From Abditibacteriaceae bacterium (GTDB taxonomy: Bacteria; Armatimonadota; Abditibacteriia; Abditibacteriales; Abditibacteriaceae), in assembly GCA_019239895.1 (NCBI GenBank), contig JAFAZH010000048.1, positions 62,001-126,000 on the forward strand: 64,000 nt of DNA, given 5' to 3'. Of the stretch, positions 17,616-26,825 are shown one piece after another. Each line of letters begins with the position of its first letter. The stretch's first letter is position 1. The translations under genes and the position numbers were made by a program. Below the pieces are notes generated by a model. The model saw only the letters and a program-made list of their open reading frames with translations, did no database searches and was not told where the DNA came from.

Positions 17616-18668
17616 TTAGGCCCTCCCCGCACGCGAAGCCACGCGTAACAAGACGTCTCCAATAACTTTTAACGAATCGGGGCTGCATTTATCGGGGGTA
17701 TCGTCTAAGGTGTGCCAGGGGCGATAGTTAAAGTCAATCAGGTCTATCGAGGGAATACCCGCTGCGTTGAGGGGCACATGGTCGTCTTCCACTTCCAGCG
17801 GCGACCCATCGAAGTGATCTGACACCCCTAAATCGGCAGCGGCATCGAGCACTTCTTGAAATAAATCCGGGGCCATGCGCAACGAGTTGGTTTCACGATT
17901 AACGTGTAAATCGCTATCACCAATCATGTCGAGCAGGATAGAACGTGTCGGACGCCATTGCTTCCAGGTGGGCGTGCTGCTGAGACGGGCAAAATAGCGT
18001 GCGCCATAGAAGAACTCGCCTAAGTCTTCGCCATCCCATAAGGCAATGACTACGGTTTGAGCCGGGCGCTGCGCCTTGAGCACCCGCGCCATTTCCAACA
18101 GAGTTGCCACACCGGATGCTCCATCATTAGCCCCTAAAATGGGCTTATTACGATTGGCAGGATTCGGGTCCATATCGGCCACCGGACGAGTATCCCAGTG
18201 GGCGCTAAACATCAGATTAGGGCTTTGAGCGACCGTATCCGGGGCCACATCCTTGCCGCGTATGATGCCCAGCAAGTTCGTCATCTTATAAGAATGTCCG
18301 GCTCCTGGCCCTTTTGCAATAGGCTGTGTCCAATCCTGAGTGGCAAACTCGTCTACGAGGGGCTTAAATTGCTGAATTAAAAACTCTCGACACTTGGCAT
18401 GGCCTTCGCTACCCATCTGTCGCGTCCCGAAATCACACTGCGCTTGCAGCAAGCGATAGGCATGAGCCGCATCAAATGCGACGGCGGCTCCGGTTTGAAT
18501 TGTAGATGCAGAACCAGCAGGTTTGACATCCTGACCTTCCGCAGCGCCCGCGACGTTGTTCGCAGTATGCGAACAGGCTGTGGTGAGAGCGAGGGTGACA
18601 ACCAAGCCCCATTCGCCAAGCCAGCGCACCGATGAACGTCTTTTAGGTTGAGTTGGAAAGAATCGCAT
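17616..18668 (-). CDS. M28-family peptidase / glutaminyl-cyclase-like lipoprotein
   Basis: The protein has 350 residues. A lipoprotein signal ends in the lipobox LTTAC, so it is probably anchored in the envelope after processing at Cys32. The catalytic domain has zinc-ligand motifs of family M28: SAHWDTRP, LGANDGASG, WDGEDLGE and DDHVPLNAAGIPSIDLIDF. The order and spacing resemble glutaminyl-peptide cyclotransferases, which share this fold, so it could cyclise N-terminal Gln or act as an aminopeptidase. No strong ribosome-binding site is visible. It leads the minus-strand side of a convergent pair with the Cys-rich membrane protein. Confidence 0.85.
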   Translation of the reverse strand: MRFFPTQPKRRSSVRWLGEWGLVVTLALTTACSHTANNVAGAAEGQDVKPAGSASTIQTGAAVAFDAAHAYRLLQAQCDFGTRQMGSEGHAKCREFLIQQFKPLVDEFATQDWTQPIAKGPGAGHSYKMTNLLGIIRGKDVAPDTVAQSPNLMFSAHWDTRPVADMDPNPANRNKPILGANDGASGVATLLEMARVLKAQRPAQTVVIALWDGEDLGEFFYGARYFARLSSTPTWKQWRPTRSILLDMIGDSDLHVNRETNSLRMAPDLFQEVLDAAADLGVSDHFDGSPLEVEDDHVPLNAAGIPSIDLIDFNYRPWHTLDDTPDKCSPDSLKVIGDVLLRVASRAGRA

Positions 18669-18837
18669 AATTTAAATCTAACACACCTGCGGCACCTGGC
18701 AGACTGGCTAAAGCGCGTTAAGGTATTCCATTGCAGATAGTGAAAATAATGCTAAATCCAGCCGCCACATGGAGCGGAGCAACGCAAAGCGGCAAGCTGT
18801 CCGTGGCAATGCTGGGTTTGTTGCTTGTCACTACCTG

Positions 18838-19383
18838 TTAATCGTCATTAGCAAGCCAGTGAAGGTAAGCTTGGTACATTTGAAGTGCGGCAACACGCGG
18901 CTCCATGCCACCAACCCCGGTGCATAGACCAGGCACAGCTACGGAACTGATGGCGTCATCACCAGTGGAATTGAACTTGCTGATGGCCCTGAGCAAAGCT
19001 GCCATTGCTTTATAAGCGTTGCTGGACATGCCAACGAAGGATGGCACTTCCATCGTGGGAGCAACCACTAAATAGGGTATATCTTCATCATCCGTTTCAA
19101 CAATTAAAGCCTGACCAACGGGCAGGACACTGCCGAACTTACTAATAGCCCTTTGAACCTTGGTCTCAATGTCGCCAGCCATGAAGCGAGATCGCAATTC
19201 CAAATCAATGCCACCGTCCATCCAGCCATGACTATTGGCTGGGGAAACGTAGGCATCGGCATAAACGTCCAGCAGGTCGCCCAAACGAACCTCAACTTCC
19301 GAATGGTTATGAAAATGCTTTTCCCATTCCCGCACCAACTCCGCCTGCTGGTCGCAAAGTGTGATTTGAAGTTCTTCTGGCAT
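18838..19383 (-). CDS. Macro-domain (ADP-ribose-binding) protein
   Basis: The protein has 181 residues and is essentially one macro domain. The ADP-ribose-binding segment AYVSPANSHGWMDGGID and the phosphate loop VPGLCTGVGGM are visible. Macro domains bind or hydrolyse ADP-ribose and its derivatives, including ADP-ribosyl groups on proteins. No partner ADP-ribosyltransferase or toxin is recognised nearby, so the role is open. The gap to the M28 gene (18669-18837) holds only a weak imperfect palindrome. Confidence 0.8.
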   Translation of the reverse strand: MPEELQITLCDQQAELVREWEKHFHNHSEVEVRLGDLLDVYADAYVSPANSHGWMDGGIDLELRSRFMAGDIETKVQRAISKFGSVLPVGQALIVETDDEDIPYLVVAPTMEVPSFVGMSSNAYKAMAALLRAISKFNSTGDDAISSVAVPGLCTGVGGMEPRVAALQMYQAYLHWLANDD

Positions 19384-19460
19384 AGGTTAATTTTCAAAGC
19401 GCAGTTTAACTGCGCACAAGCAGCATAACTCCCAATTTAGCCTATAGTTGATATAAGTCC

Positions 19461-20219
19461 TTAACGTCCCTGCAAGAGCCTATCACCCAGCATTTTAGGC
19501 AAGCCAGCAGCGATGATAGCGGAGCGGGCGGCATTCCAATCGTAATCAATGGCATGGACTTCGACACGGCGCGGTTCGGTATCGAAAAGAGCGTAGCGTG
19601 CCTGGCGGTTGCCATCGCGGGGTTGACCACACGAACCGGGATTCACCAGGTATTTCCAGCCCGGCTCAATGTCGAACGCGCCTCCCAGTGGTAATTCGGC
19701 ACCTTCCAGTTGCTCCCAGCGCGTCCAGGAGGCGAGGTCTGCGGGGCAACGATAAACCACAGCCACATGCGTGTGACCAAAATAGCAAAGGGTGTGTTGC
19801 ATCAAAAGAAAGGTAGCCTCTGCCGTCGAAGCCCCGGTAATATACTCTTCCCACGGCTCACGCAGGCTGCCATGCACATTCTGAAAGTCGAACTCCTCAA
19901 CCTCGTGTTGGGCCGGGAGAGATTGCAGCCAGACTTTGTTTTCTTCACTCAGTTGCCGCCGCGTCCAGAGAATCGCTTCTTTGGCGACGGGGTTAAACCA
20001 GTCAATATTGATCAGACCAAGCGCCGCCGCGTCATGGTTGCCAGATAGCGAAACCGCATTGCACCCGCGCAGAATCTCGCAGCACTCGTTTGGGTGTGCG
20101 CCATACCCCACGACATCCCCCAAGCACAATAAAGTGTCATACTCGCCCTCTGCCGCCTCCAGCACACTTTCCAGCCCGAAGCGATTACCATGAATATCCG
20201 AAAGAATTAAAAAACGCAT
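19461..20219 (-). CDS. Calcineurin-like metallophosphoesterase (YfcE/MJ0936-type)
   Basis: The start is set at ATG 20219 (MRFLILSDIHGN), because the metal-binding motif SDIHGN begins only six residues later, as usual in this family. The frame is open upstream to 20327, but that part shows no homology. Further motifs are CLGDVVGYG, LSGNHD, and TLCYFGHTHV plus NPGSCGQPRDGN, completing the set of metal ligands. The length of 252 residues is normal. The family hydrolyses phosphodiesters or phosphomonoesters; no substrate is indicated. It lies downstream of the large TPR exporter gene on the same strand, separated by a hairpin. Confidence 0.88.
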   Translation of the reverse strand: MRFLILSDIHGNRFGLESVLEAAEGEYDTLLCLGDVVGYGAHPNECCEILRGCNAVSLSGNHDAAALGLINIDWFNPVAKEAILWTRRQLSEENKVWLQSLPAQHEVEEFDFQNVHGSLREPWEEYITGASTAEATFLLMQHTLCYFGHTHVAVVYRCPADLASWTRWEQLEGAELPLGGAFDIEPGWKYLVNPGSCGQPRDGNRQARYALFDTEPRRVEVHAIDYDWNAARSAIIAAGLPKMLGDRLLQGR

Positions 20220-20314
20220 TAGCTTATCACACAATGAAATCAAAATAGTAACAATGGTATGGGGAGTTAGATAGCCAAGCACCCTGCCTGCCGATCTCAA
20301 CGGCCATAATGCAA

Positions 20315-20343
20315 CAAAGAGCCTCACAGAGTGAGACTCTTTG
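20315..20343 (-). terminator. Hairpin after the TPR-barrel gene
   Basis: CAAAGAG and CTCTTTG with inner CTCAC / GTGAG form a 12-bp stem (one mismatch pair) around an AGA loop, 82 bases after the stop of the 2054-residue gene. The minus-strand 3' side reads TTGCATT, a weak U-tract, so this is a possible terminator. Confidence 0.45.
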
Positions 20344-20424
20344 CCACGTTACAAATCCTAGGCCAAACTGGGCCTGCACTGCCGGACAAGAGTGTCCAGC
20401 CCACTTTTGCAAACCATGCCCAAC

Positions 20425-23400
20425 TTAGAAGCGCAGGTTGACGCCACCCGTAATGTCATTCGAGTGGAAGTTGGAGGCATGGACGATGCCACCCTGCAAA
20501 TAGAGTTCAATCAGATCGCTCAAATCGTAATTGAGATAACCAAAGAGCGTATCGGCAGCACGGTTATTATAGACGCCGCCGGAGCCACTGCGATTGGTCA
20601 AAGGCACGCTGGCAAAAACTCCCAAGCGCATACGATCACGACTGTACACATAATCGGCTAAGGCTGCGATGACATTGAAATTCTGCGGCGTGTAGTAGAG
20701 AGGCGAGATGAATTTGGTGTCATCATGCGAGTAGCCTAAGCCCAAGCGCAGTGTGGGCGCATTGGCTTGCAGGCGATAAAGCAAGGAGGCGCCCAGCGTG
20801 TTGCGCGTGTTATCATCCGAGTATTTCAGGTGGGCTAAGCTCGCCGTCAAATCTATGCGTTCCGCTAACGGGTGATCAATGCCCGCTCCATACTGGGTTG
20901 CGGTGATGCCGCGTGTGACGGCACCCAAAGATTCAATAATCTCGTGCTTGGCCACATTTAAATAGACACGGTCGCGGGTGTTAGGCGCGCGCTGCACCAG
21001 CAAATCATACAGATTCCGTGAAGGCGCTCCGTTATAGCGCACGCGATTCACCAGCAACCGGGCCTGGGTCGGGCCAAAGTTGCGGGCTAACAGCAGGTTA
21101 AGCGCCTTACGGGACAAGGTGGTGCCATTCTGACTGAAATGGCCGGTTTCATCGGTAAGGCCAATCGTTCCGGCCCGTGTCGGAATGGTGGGGCCAAAGC
21201 CAAAGGTTGTTAAACGCACCCCATTGGAATCCGTATAGCGGCGACCATAAGCCGACAGCATCGGCGCGGTATCGTGCCGCACGGCACGCATTCCGGCTTG
21301 AGCCTGCACATTATTAGGATCAACTTGTAACGTTTGGGCATAAGTCCCTTTAGCATCAAAGGGGTGGCCCGCGAAGCGTTGTGCCTCGGCTAAGGCAAAT
21401 AAAGCCGCCTCATTCTTGGGTTGGGTCTTGAGAATGCCGTGGAACTCATCAATCGCCTGCGGATAGTGCCCCGTATAGGAATAAGCACGGCCCAAGCCCA
21501 GATGGGCATCGGTGTTATCTGGCACCGCGCGCAGCACCGTCTGATATTGACCAATCGCCTGATTTTGCAGGCTGCGCTCACCAGAGTTGGTCATCGCCTC
21601 GGCCATTGCCAACCGCGCCTCAGTATCGTTGGGATGTGAAGCGATAACGGGCCGTAGCGAGGCCACCGCCTGGGCATAACGTCCAGCATAACCTAAGGTG
21701 CGCGCCCGCGCTACTTTGTAGCTGGCATTCTCCGGCTCGGCCAGAATAAGCTGGTCATAAAGGCGAATGGCCTGGTCATAATTCTTGCCATAGACATAGG
21801 CTTCGGCCAGGCCAAGCTGGGCACGGCGGTTTTGTGGTTCAGCCTTCAACACCGTCTGATAGATGTTATAGGCTTCGGGAATGCGGCCAGCACGGGCCAG
21901 GGTATCCGCCTTGCCAATTTGCGCGCTCACATTAGAAGGGTTCTGCTTTAAGACCGTATTGAACTCATTTAAAGCATCGTTGTAATGCTTGGCATAAGAC
22001 AACATCAAGCCCAATTCCGTGCGCCCCTTCTCGTTGGTTGGGTCACGCTCTAAAGCGGTACGATAGAGGCTGATGCTTTCATCATAGTTCTTGGCATAAC
22101 CTAAGACTTCGGCCAGGCCAAACTGCGCATTCAAGTCGGTGGGCGTGATGCTGAGAGCCTGGCGTAAATCGGTAATGGCCGGATCATAGCGACCTTGCTG
22201 GCCGCGCAGAATACCACGCTCAGTATAAGCCGGAGCATATTTGGCATCTTTACCGATGACCTGATTTAATTCGTTTTCTGCTTCATCGAATTGGCGATCA
22301 TAACGCAGAGTACGCGCCAGTTCAACCCGCACACCTAAATCATTGGGATTCTTCTGCACGGCCTGACGATAAAGCGCAATAGAATCTACCCAGTTGCTGC
22401 GCCGCGAGAGAACATCAGCCAACTCGGTTAAAGCCGGGTAGTTATCCGGGCTAAGTTGCAATACTTGGCGATAGAGCGGTTCCGCCTGCTCCAAGCGATT
22501 GGAGTAGTTATAAACGCGAGCTTTACCCAGTAGCGCATCAGCATCTTTATCGCCGCCGGGCAGTGCCAGAATGTTGTTGTATTCGGTCAGCGCATCCTCC
22601 CAACGCTTGGCGAAGGTCAGCGTTTCTGCCCGCAGACGAGGCACAGTCGGCTCGTTGGGATAGGTCTTGCTTGCGACATCCAGTAATTGCAACGAAGCAT
22701 CATAGTTGCGCAGGCTGTTAAACGATTGGGCAAGGGTAAGGTAAGTTTCAACCGGGGTGGTTTCCTGCAATTGAGTGACTAAAGTATCCAATTCCTGCTG
22801 CGCCTGGTCGGGTTTGCCCGTATCGCCCATTAACTGGGCATGAAGCACTCGCGCCTGGAGATTTTTCTCGTCGGTCGCCAGCACCCGTTCTATTTCACTC
22901 AACGACGTGACATAATCACCCTGCGCCCGCAGCGATTGGGCTAGACCGACGCGCGCTCCCGTATCTGTATCATCTATTTTTAGCGCCTGGCGAAAATAAT
23001 CAATCGCTTCCGGGTAGCGTTGCTGAAGACGACGCACTTCACCTAAACCGCGCAAAGCCGCGACCTGCTCGGCCAGCGCCGGATCAGGCCCACTGACAGG
23101 AGCGACTGGAGCAGGCACGGCAGCGGCGGCAGCAGCAGCGGCATCGGTTCCCGCTGTGCCAGGCGCAGCGGCCGCTGTGCCAGGCGCAGCGGCCCCCGTG
23201 CCGGGCACGGCTGCGCCAGCCGTGCCAGTGTTATCGGTTGTAGCACCTGCTGTTCCGGCGCCACCACCAGCCGCCCCATTGCCCGTATTAGCGGTGCTGC
23301 CAGTGGCATCTGCCGCACCATTGGTGGTCGTGCCGTTAGCCGCCGTATTAGGCGTGCCGCCGTTAGCGGATGTGCCACCGGTTTGAGTCGTGGGCGCTGA

Positions 23401-26400
23401 GCTTGGAGCCTGAGCTTGAATTAGATAGACCCTGGTATGAAAGGTGCGACCACCACGCAAAGGAGCCACAAACGCCTGCATCATAAGCGGACTGACACGA
23501 GCGTTTGATCGCATCTCAACTTGTCCCGTTATGCCCGGCAATTCCGCACCAGGCAAGAGGGCGCTCCGCCGACTTTGCAACACCTGATTAAACAGTACTT
23601 CGGCATCAGTCAGGCGGTTGGTATCGAGGTAAATCTTGGCTAATTCCAACTTCACCTGATTATCGTTAGGGGCCATTTGAATCAGCTTCTGATATTCGCT
23701 GATGGACTCCGGCACTTCCTTGGAATAATAGAGATTACGCGCTAAACCAACGCGAGCATCCAGGTCGTTGGGATTGATTTCAAGCGCCCGACGATACTTC
23801 GCTACCGCATCGGCAAACTTGCCCTGGATACTGAGCACCGTACCGAGCAGAGCCTGAGCCGGGCCGCTGTTAGGATTGGCCGCTACCGCTTGATTGGCCA
23901 GCCCGCTGGCTGTATTGAGTCCATTTTCAGTTTTGTCACTGAGGGCGATTTTGCCAGCCAGAACTTTAGCTTGGACATTGTTCGGGTCTTTAGCCAACAC
24001 CGCATCAATTTGTTTCTGGGCCGCATCATATTGCCGTTGCCAGACCAGCACTTCGCCCAGGTTCACATGAGCGTCCAGGTTATTAGGATCGCGTTGTAGA
24101 ATCTGCTGGTAAAGTCCAGTCGCCGCATCTAACTCGCCCGCATCACGCACCGCATTGGCAACCTGCACCGCTGTCGCATTATCTTCGGGCAACTGTCCCT
24201 CAAGACGCGTTAGCACGCGCTTGGCAGCGTCCGGGTCATCGGCATTGCGCAGGGCGTTCGCCAGTTGAATGGCATCTAAGGGATTGGTAATCTCCATCCC
24301 TTCCAGATTCTTCATTAACGCCTGGGCACGCTCTTTATGCCCCTGACGGCTTTCAACAACCACTTGGAGAATACGCGCCCTTACATTGTTGGGGTCACGA
24401 GTTACGATGTCGCGGACAACTGGCTCGGCAGTATCCAGTTGATCTTGAGTAATTAACTGTTGGGCATAGTTAAGGCCAATGCTGCTGTTATCCGGTGCCA
24501 GTTGCAGGGCTTTGTTATAGGCTTCCAGGGTTCCAGCAGGGTCGCCCTGGCGCGATTTCAAGTCGGCTATCGCGGCCCAAATCTCAGCTTGTTCGTTGGG
24601 AGCCGTCGCCCCTGTCAGCAGTTTCTGGTAAGCTTCCAGCGCCGGGGCCGTGGCCTCTGTGGTGCCACTGGCACTCAGACTACTCTGCGCGAGAGCCAGC
24701 ATACGCAACGCTTCCCGGTTGTTCGGGTCTTTATCCAGCACCCGATTAACATAGGGGATGCCTTCCTGATAGCGGCGTCCCAGCACCAGGGCGCGTCCTA
24801 AGCCCAACTGGGCGGCCTGAGAATTTGCATCCACACTCACGGCTCGCTCATAATAGGGCACAGCAAACTCTGGTTGGGAAGAATAAGTCAGGGCATCGCC
24901 TAAACCGGTGAGTGCCGCTAAATTATTGGGCTGCTGCTTCAACACGCCTTGATATTGCGGGATCGCCTTATCGTAGACACCTTTCCAGTTGTAGAAATTA
25001 GCCAGGCCAAGAGCCGCACGAGCATAAAGTGGGTCGGTCGGTTTCACCAGCACCAGGGCATGACGGAAGGTGTCGCTGGCCCGGTCGTTATTGCTGTAAG
25101 CCTGCGCTTCGCCCCAGGCCGTCCAGACATCGGCTCGCTTGGGTTCTAAGGCCAATGCCTGTCGGTAATAAGGATCGGCGGCAGGATATTGTTTTGTCCA
25201 CGTCAGCAGTTGAGCGAGATGATAAAGGTCTTGAAACTTTACTTCCTTGGTATCCCCACTATTACGCGCCGCAACTTGCTTATAGACGGGAATGGCTTCG
25301 TCAAATCGCTTCTGAGCTATAAGGCTGTCACCCAAGCCGCGTAGTGCCTTAACTTCGGTCGGGCGCACCGCAAGGACATTACGATAAGCTTGTTCGGCGG
25401 GCTTGAAACGATTGAGGACTAAAAGCGTATCCGCAATGCCCATCTGCGCATAAGGGTTATTGGGGTCTAGGCTATTGGCACGCTGATAAGCATCTAAAGC
25501 GGCTGTATAGTGTTTGCTCTTAAAGAGTCGGGTAGCATTTTCGACATGCGGCCAGGCTGCCGCTTGCCGCTTTTTCGAGACAGGTTTAATGGACTTAGCC
25601 ACCACTGGCGTAGTTGCTATCGCTTTGGCTTGATGCTTTGTGCCACTGGGCGCAGCAGCTTTTGCCACACCTTTAGATGCTTCTGTCTTAGTAGTCTTAG
25701 CACCCGACACTTTAGCAGTCGCCTTGGAGGTGCTGGCAGACGCTTTCCCACCCGCTGCTTTGGCACCACCTTTGGTTCCTGTCTTGGTCGAGGTTGCGCT
25801 GGACTTGCTGCCACTTTTGCTGGTGTTGGTCTTGGTGCTTGAAGGGGTCTGACCTTGAGTAGAGCCATTGGCCGATGCGCCCGCTGTGGGGGTTGCACCA
25901 GCAGTGGTTGCACCAGCAGTGGTTGCACCACCATTGGTTGCACTACCATTAGTTGCATCAGTGGTGCCACCATTGGTGGCGCTGCTGGCTGACGTACCGC
26001 CAGTGTTAGTCGTGGGTGCGCTGGAAGGGGCTGTCGCGCCCTGCGCCAGACGGGGATGCTTTTCCGCTGTGGCACGCGTACCAACAATCCGATTCTCGGA
26101 GCTTTGCCCCAGGCTAACCACATCACGCTGGTTATCGGGAAAAGGCAAATGACGACGCGCTTCTTCTAAAGATTGTAAGGCTTTCTGATCGTTACGGTTC
26201 AAATACAGCACGCCCCGCCAGGTATCCGCGGCCTCAGCCCAACGACCGTGTTTGGCATACCACTGCGCCAATTCGCGTTGTGGCTCCAGCCAGGACGGTG
26301 CCAGGCTGATGGCATGGCGCAATTCAGTTTCGGCCAGTTGATCCGCCCCCTGTGCCGCTAACTGGCGAGCACGCTCTAAGGCAATGCGCGCCGCCGGGTC

Positions 26401-26589
26401 AACGGGCGCACCCTGATTGGGCGCTGCGGCATGGGAAGCTCGCGTTTTTTGGTGCGTTGGCTTGGCGAAAGCCTGGGGACTGATGAGCGGAAGTCCCAGC
26501 ACGCATAGAAAAAATGGCAATGCCAAACGCGGCGGAGAACCAGCAAAAACTTTAGGGGTTGTAATTGTCCTCACCTCTTTAGGTATCAA
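20425..26589 (-). CDS. Giant TPR protein with BcsC-like C-terminal outer-membrane barrel
   Basis: The protein has 2054 residues. A signal peptide (about 1-42, cleavage after AFA) is followed by TPRs, an Ala/Thr/Ser/Lys-rich linker (about 183-346), a long TPR array (about 350-1060), a second Pro/Ala-rich linker (about 1063-1166), more TPRs (about 1170-1770) and a 280-residue C-terminal domain with alternating beta-strands that ends in NLRF, typical of an outer-membrane barrel. This is the plan of BcsC, AlgK/AlgE and PgaA exporters, but it is much longer than the roughly 1150 residues of BcsC. It likely guides a polysaccharide through the periplasm and outer membrane. The gene lies downstream of the GT2 synthase gene, so the two probably form one system. 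The annotated start is TTG with no clear ribosome-binding site and could be slightly further in. Confidence 0.85.
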   Translation of the reverse strand: MIPKEVRTITTPKVFAGSPPRLALPFFLCVLGLPLISPQAFAKPTHQKTRASHAAAPNQGAPVDPAARIALERARQLAAQGADQLAETELRHAISLAPSWLEPQRELAQWYAKHGRWAEAADTWRGVLYLNRNDQKALQSLEEARRHLPFPDNQRDVVSLGQSSENRIVGTRATAEKHPRLAQGATAPSSAPTTNTGGTSASSATNGGTTDATNGSATNGGATTAGATTAGATPTAGASANGSTQGQTPSSTKTNTSKSGSKSSATSTKTGTKGGAKAAGGKASASTSKATAKVSGAKTTKTEASKGVAKAAAPSGTKHQAKAIATTPVVAKSIKPVSKKRQAAAWPHVENATRLFKSKHYTAALDAYQRANSLDPNNPYAQMGIADTLLVLNRFKPAEQAYRNVLAVRPTEVKALRGLGDSLIAQKRFDEAIPVYKQVAARNSGDTKEVKFQDLYHLAQLLTWTKQYPAADPYYRQALALEPKRADVWTAWGEAQAYSNNDRASDTFRHALVLVKPTDPLYARAALGLANFYNWKGVYDKAIPQYQGVLKQQPNNLAALTGLGDALTYSSQPEFAVPYYERAVSVDANSQAAQLGLGRALVLGRRYQEGIPYVNRVLDKDPNNREALRMLALAQSSLSASGTTEATAPALEAYQKLLTGATAPNEQAEIWAAIADLKSRQGDPAGTLEAYNKALQLAPDNSSIGLNYAQQLITQDQLDTAEPVVRDIVTRDPNNVRARILQVVVESRQGHKERAQALMKNLEGMEITNPLDAIQLANALRNADDPDAAKRVLTRLEGQLPEDNATAVQVANAVRDAGELDAATGLYQQILQRDPNNLDAHVNLGEVLVWQRQYDAAQKQIDAVLAKDPNNVQAKVLAGKIALSDKTENGLNTASGLANQAVAANPNSGPAQALLGTVLSIQGKFADAVAKYRRALEINPNDLDARVGLARNLYYSKEVPESISEYQKLIQMAPNDNQVKLELAKIYLDTNRLTDAEVLFNQVLQSRRSALLPGAELPGITGQVEMRSNARVSPLMMQAFVAPLRGGRTFHTRVYLIQAQAPSSAPTTQTGGTSANGGTPNTAANGTTTNGAADATGSTANTGNGAAGGGAGTAGATTDNTGTAGAAVPGTGAAAPGTAAAAPGTAGTDAAAAAAAAVPAPVAPVSGPDPALAEQVAALRGLGEVRRLQQRYPEAIDYFRQALKIDDTDTGARVGLAQSLRAQGDYVTSLSEIERVLATDEKNLQARVLHAQLMGDTGKPDQAQQELDTLVTQLQETTPVETYLTLAQSFNSLRNYDASLQLLDVASKTYPNEPTVPRLRAETLTFAKRWEDALTEYNNILALPGGDKDADALLGKARVYNYSNRLEQAEPLYRQVLQLSPDNYPALTELADVLSRRSNWVDSIALYRQAVQKNPNDLGVRVELARTLRYDRQFDEAENELNQVIGKDAKYAPAYTERGILRGQQGRYDPAITDLRQALSITPTDLNAQFGLAEVLGYAKNYDESISLYRTALERDPTNEKGRTELGLMLSYAKHYNDALNEFNTVLKQNPSNVSAQIGKADTLARAGRIPEAYNIYQTVLKAEPQNRRAQLGLAEAYVYGKNYDQAIRLYDQLILAEPENASYKVARARTLGYAGRYAQAVASLRPVIASHPNDTEARLAMAEAMTNSGERSLQNQAIGQYQTVLRAVPDNTDAHLGLGRAYSYTGHYPQAIDEFHGILKTQPKNEAALFALAEAQRFAGHPFDAKGTYAQTLQVDPNNVQAQAGMRAVRHDTAPMLSAYGRRYTDSNGVRLTTFGFGPTIPTRAGTIGLTDETGHFSQNGTTLSRKALNLLLARNFGPTQARLLVNRVRYNGAPSRNLYDLLVQRAPNTRDRVYLNVAKHEIIESLGAVTRGITATQYGAGIDHPLAERIDLTASLAHLKYSDDNTRNTLGASLLYRLQANAPTLRLGLGYSHDDTKFISPLYYTPQNFNVIAALADYVYSRDRMRLGVFASVPLTNRSGSGGVYNNRAADTLFGYLNYDLSDLIELYLQGGIVHASNFHSNDITGGVNLRF

Positions 26590-26717
26590 AACTATGAAAA
26601 AACTATGAATTTAGGCTGCGCTAAATGAGCATCGGGCAACATTTTAACACTTATACACCAGCTAAGCCCATCACTAAATTGCCAATAGCACGCAACGCGA
26701 AGCGACGCTAATTTCAT

Positions 26718-26761
26718 GCGCAAGCTTACGCTATTATTTAATCAATAGCGTAAGCTTGCGC
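26718..26761. repeat. Perfect 18-bp hairpin between the GT2 and TPR genes
   Basis: Arms 26718-26735 and 26744-26761 (GCGCAAGCTTACGCTATT and its complement) pair perfectly around an 8-base loop. It could end the GT2 transcript or be a dispersed palindrome. The surrounding bases repeat pieces of it (GCGAAGCGACGCTA). Confidence 0.65.
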
Positions 26762-26825
26762 TGCGCAGCATGGCGGAACGAAGTTTTGCGTGCTATCTGC
26801 ATTAAACATCAATGCAATTCAGCCA

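Noticed and set aside
18730..18830. Imperfect CCAGC...GCTGG palindrome between the macro-domain and M28 genes
   Set aside because: Pairing is weak and broken; not enough to call a terminator or repeat.
23043..23386. Open frames on both strands over the Pro/Ala-rich linker of the TPR protein
   Set aside because: Low-complexity, GC-rich DNA keeps several frames open; the TPR protein explains the region.
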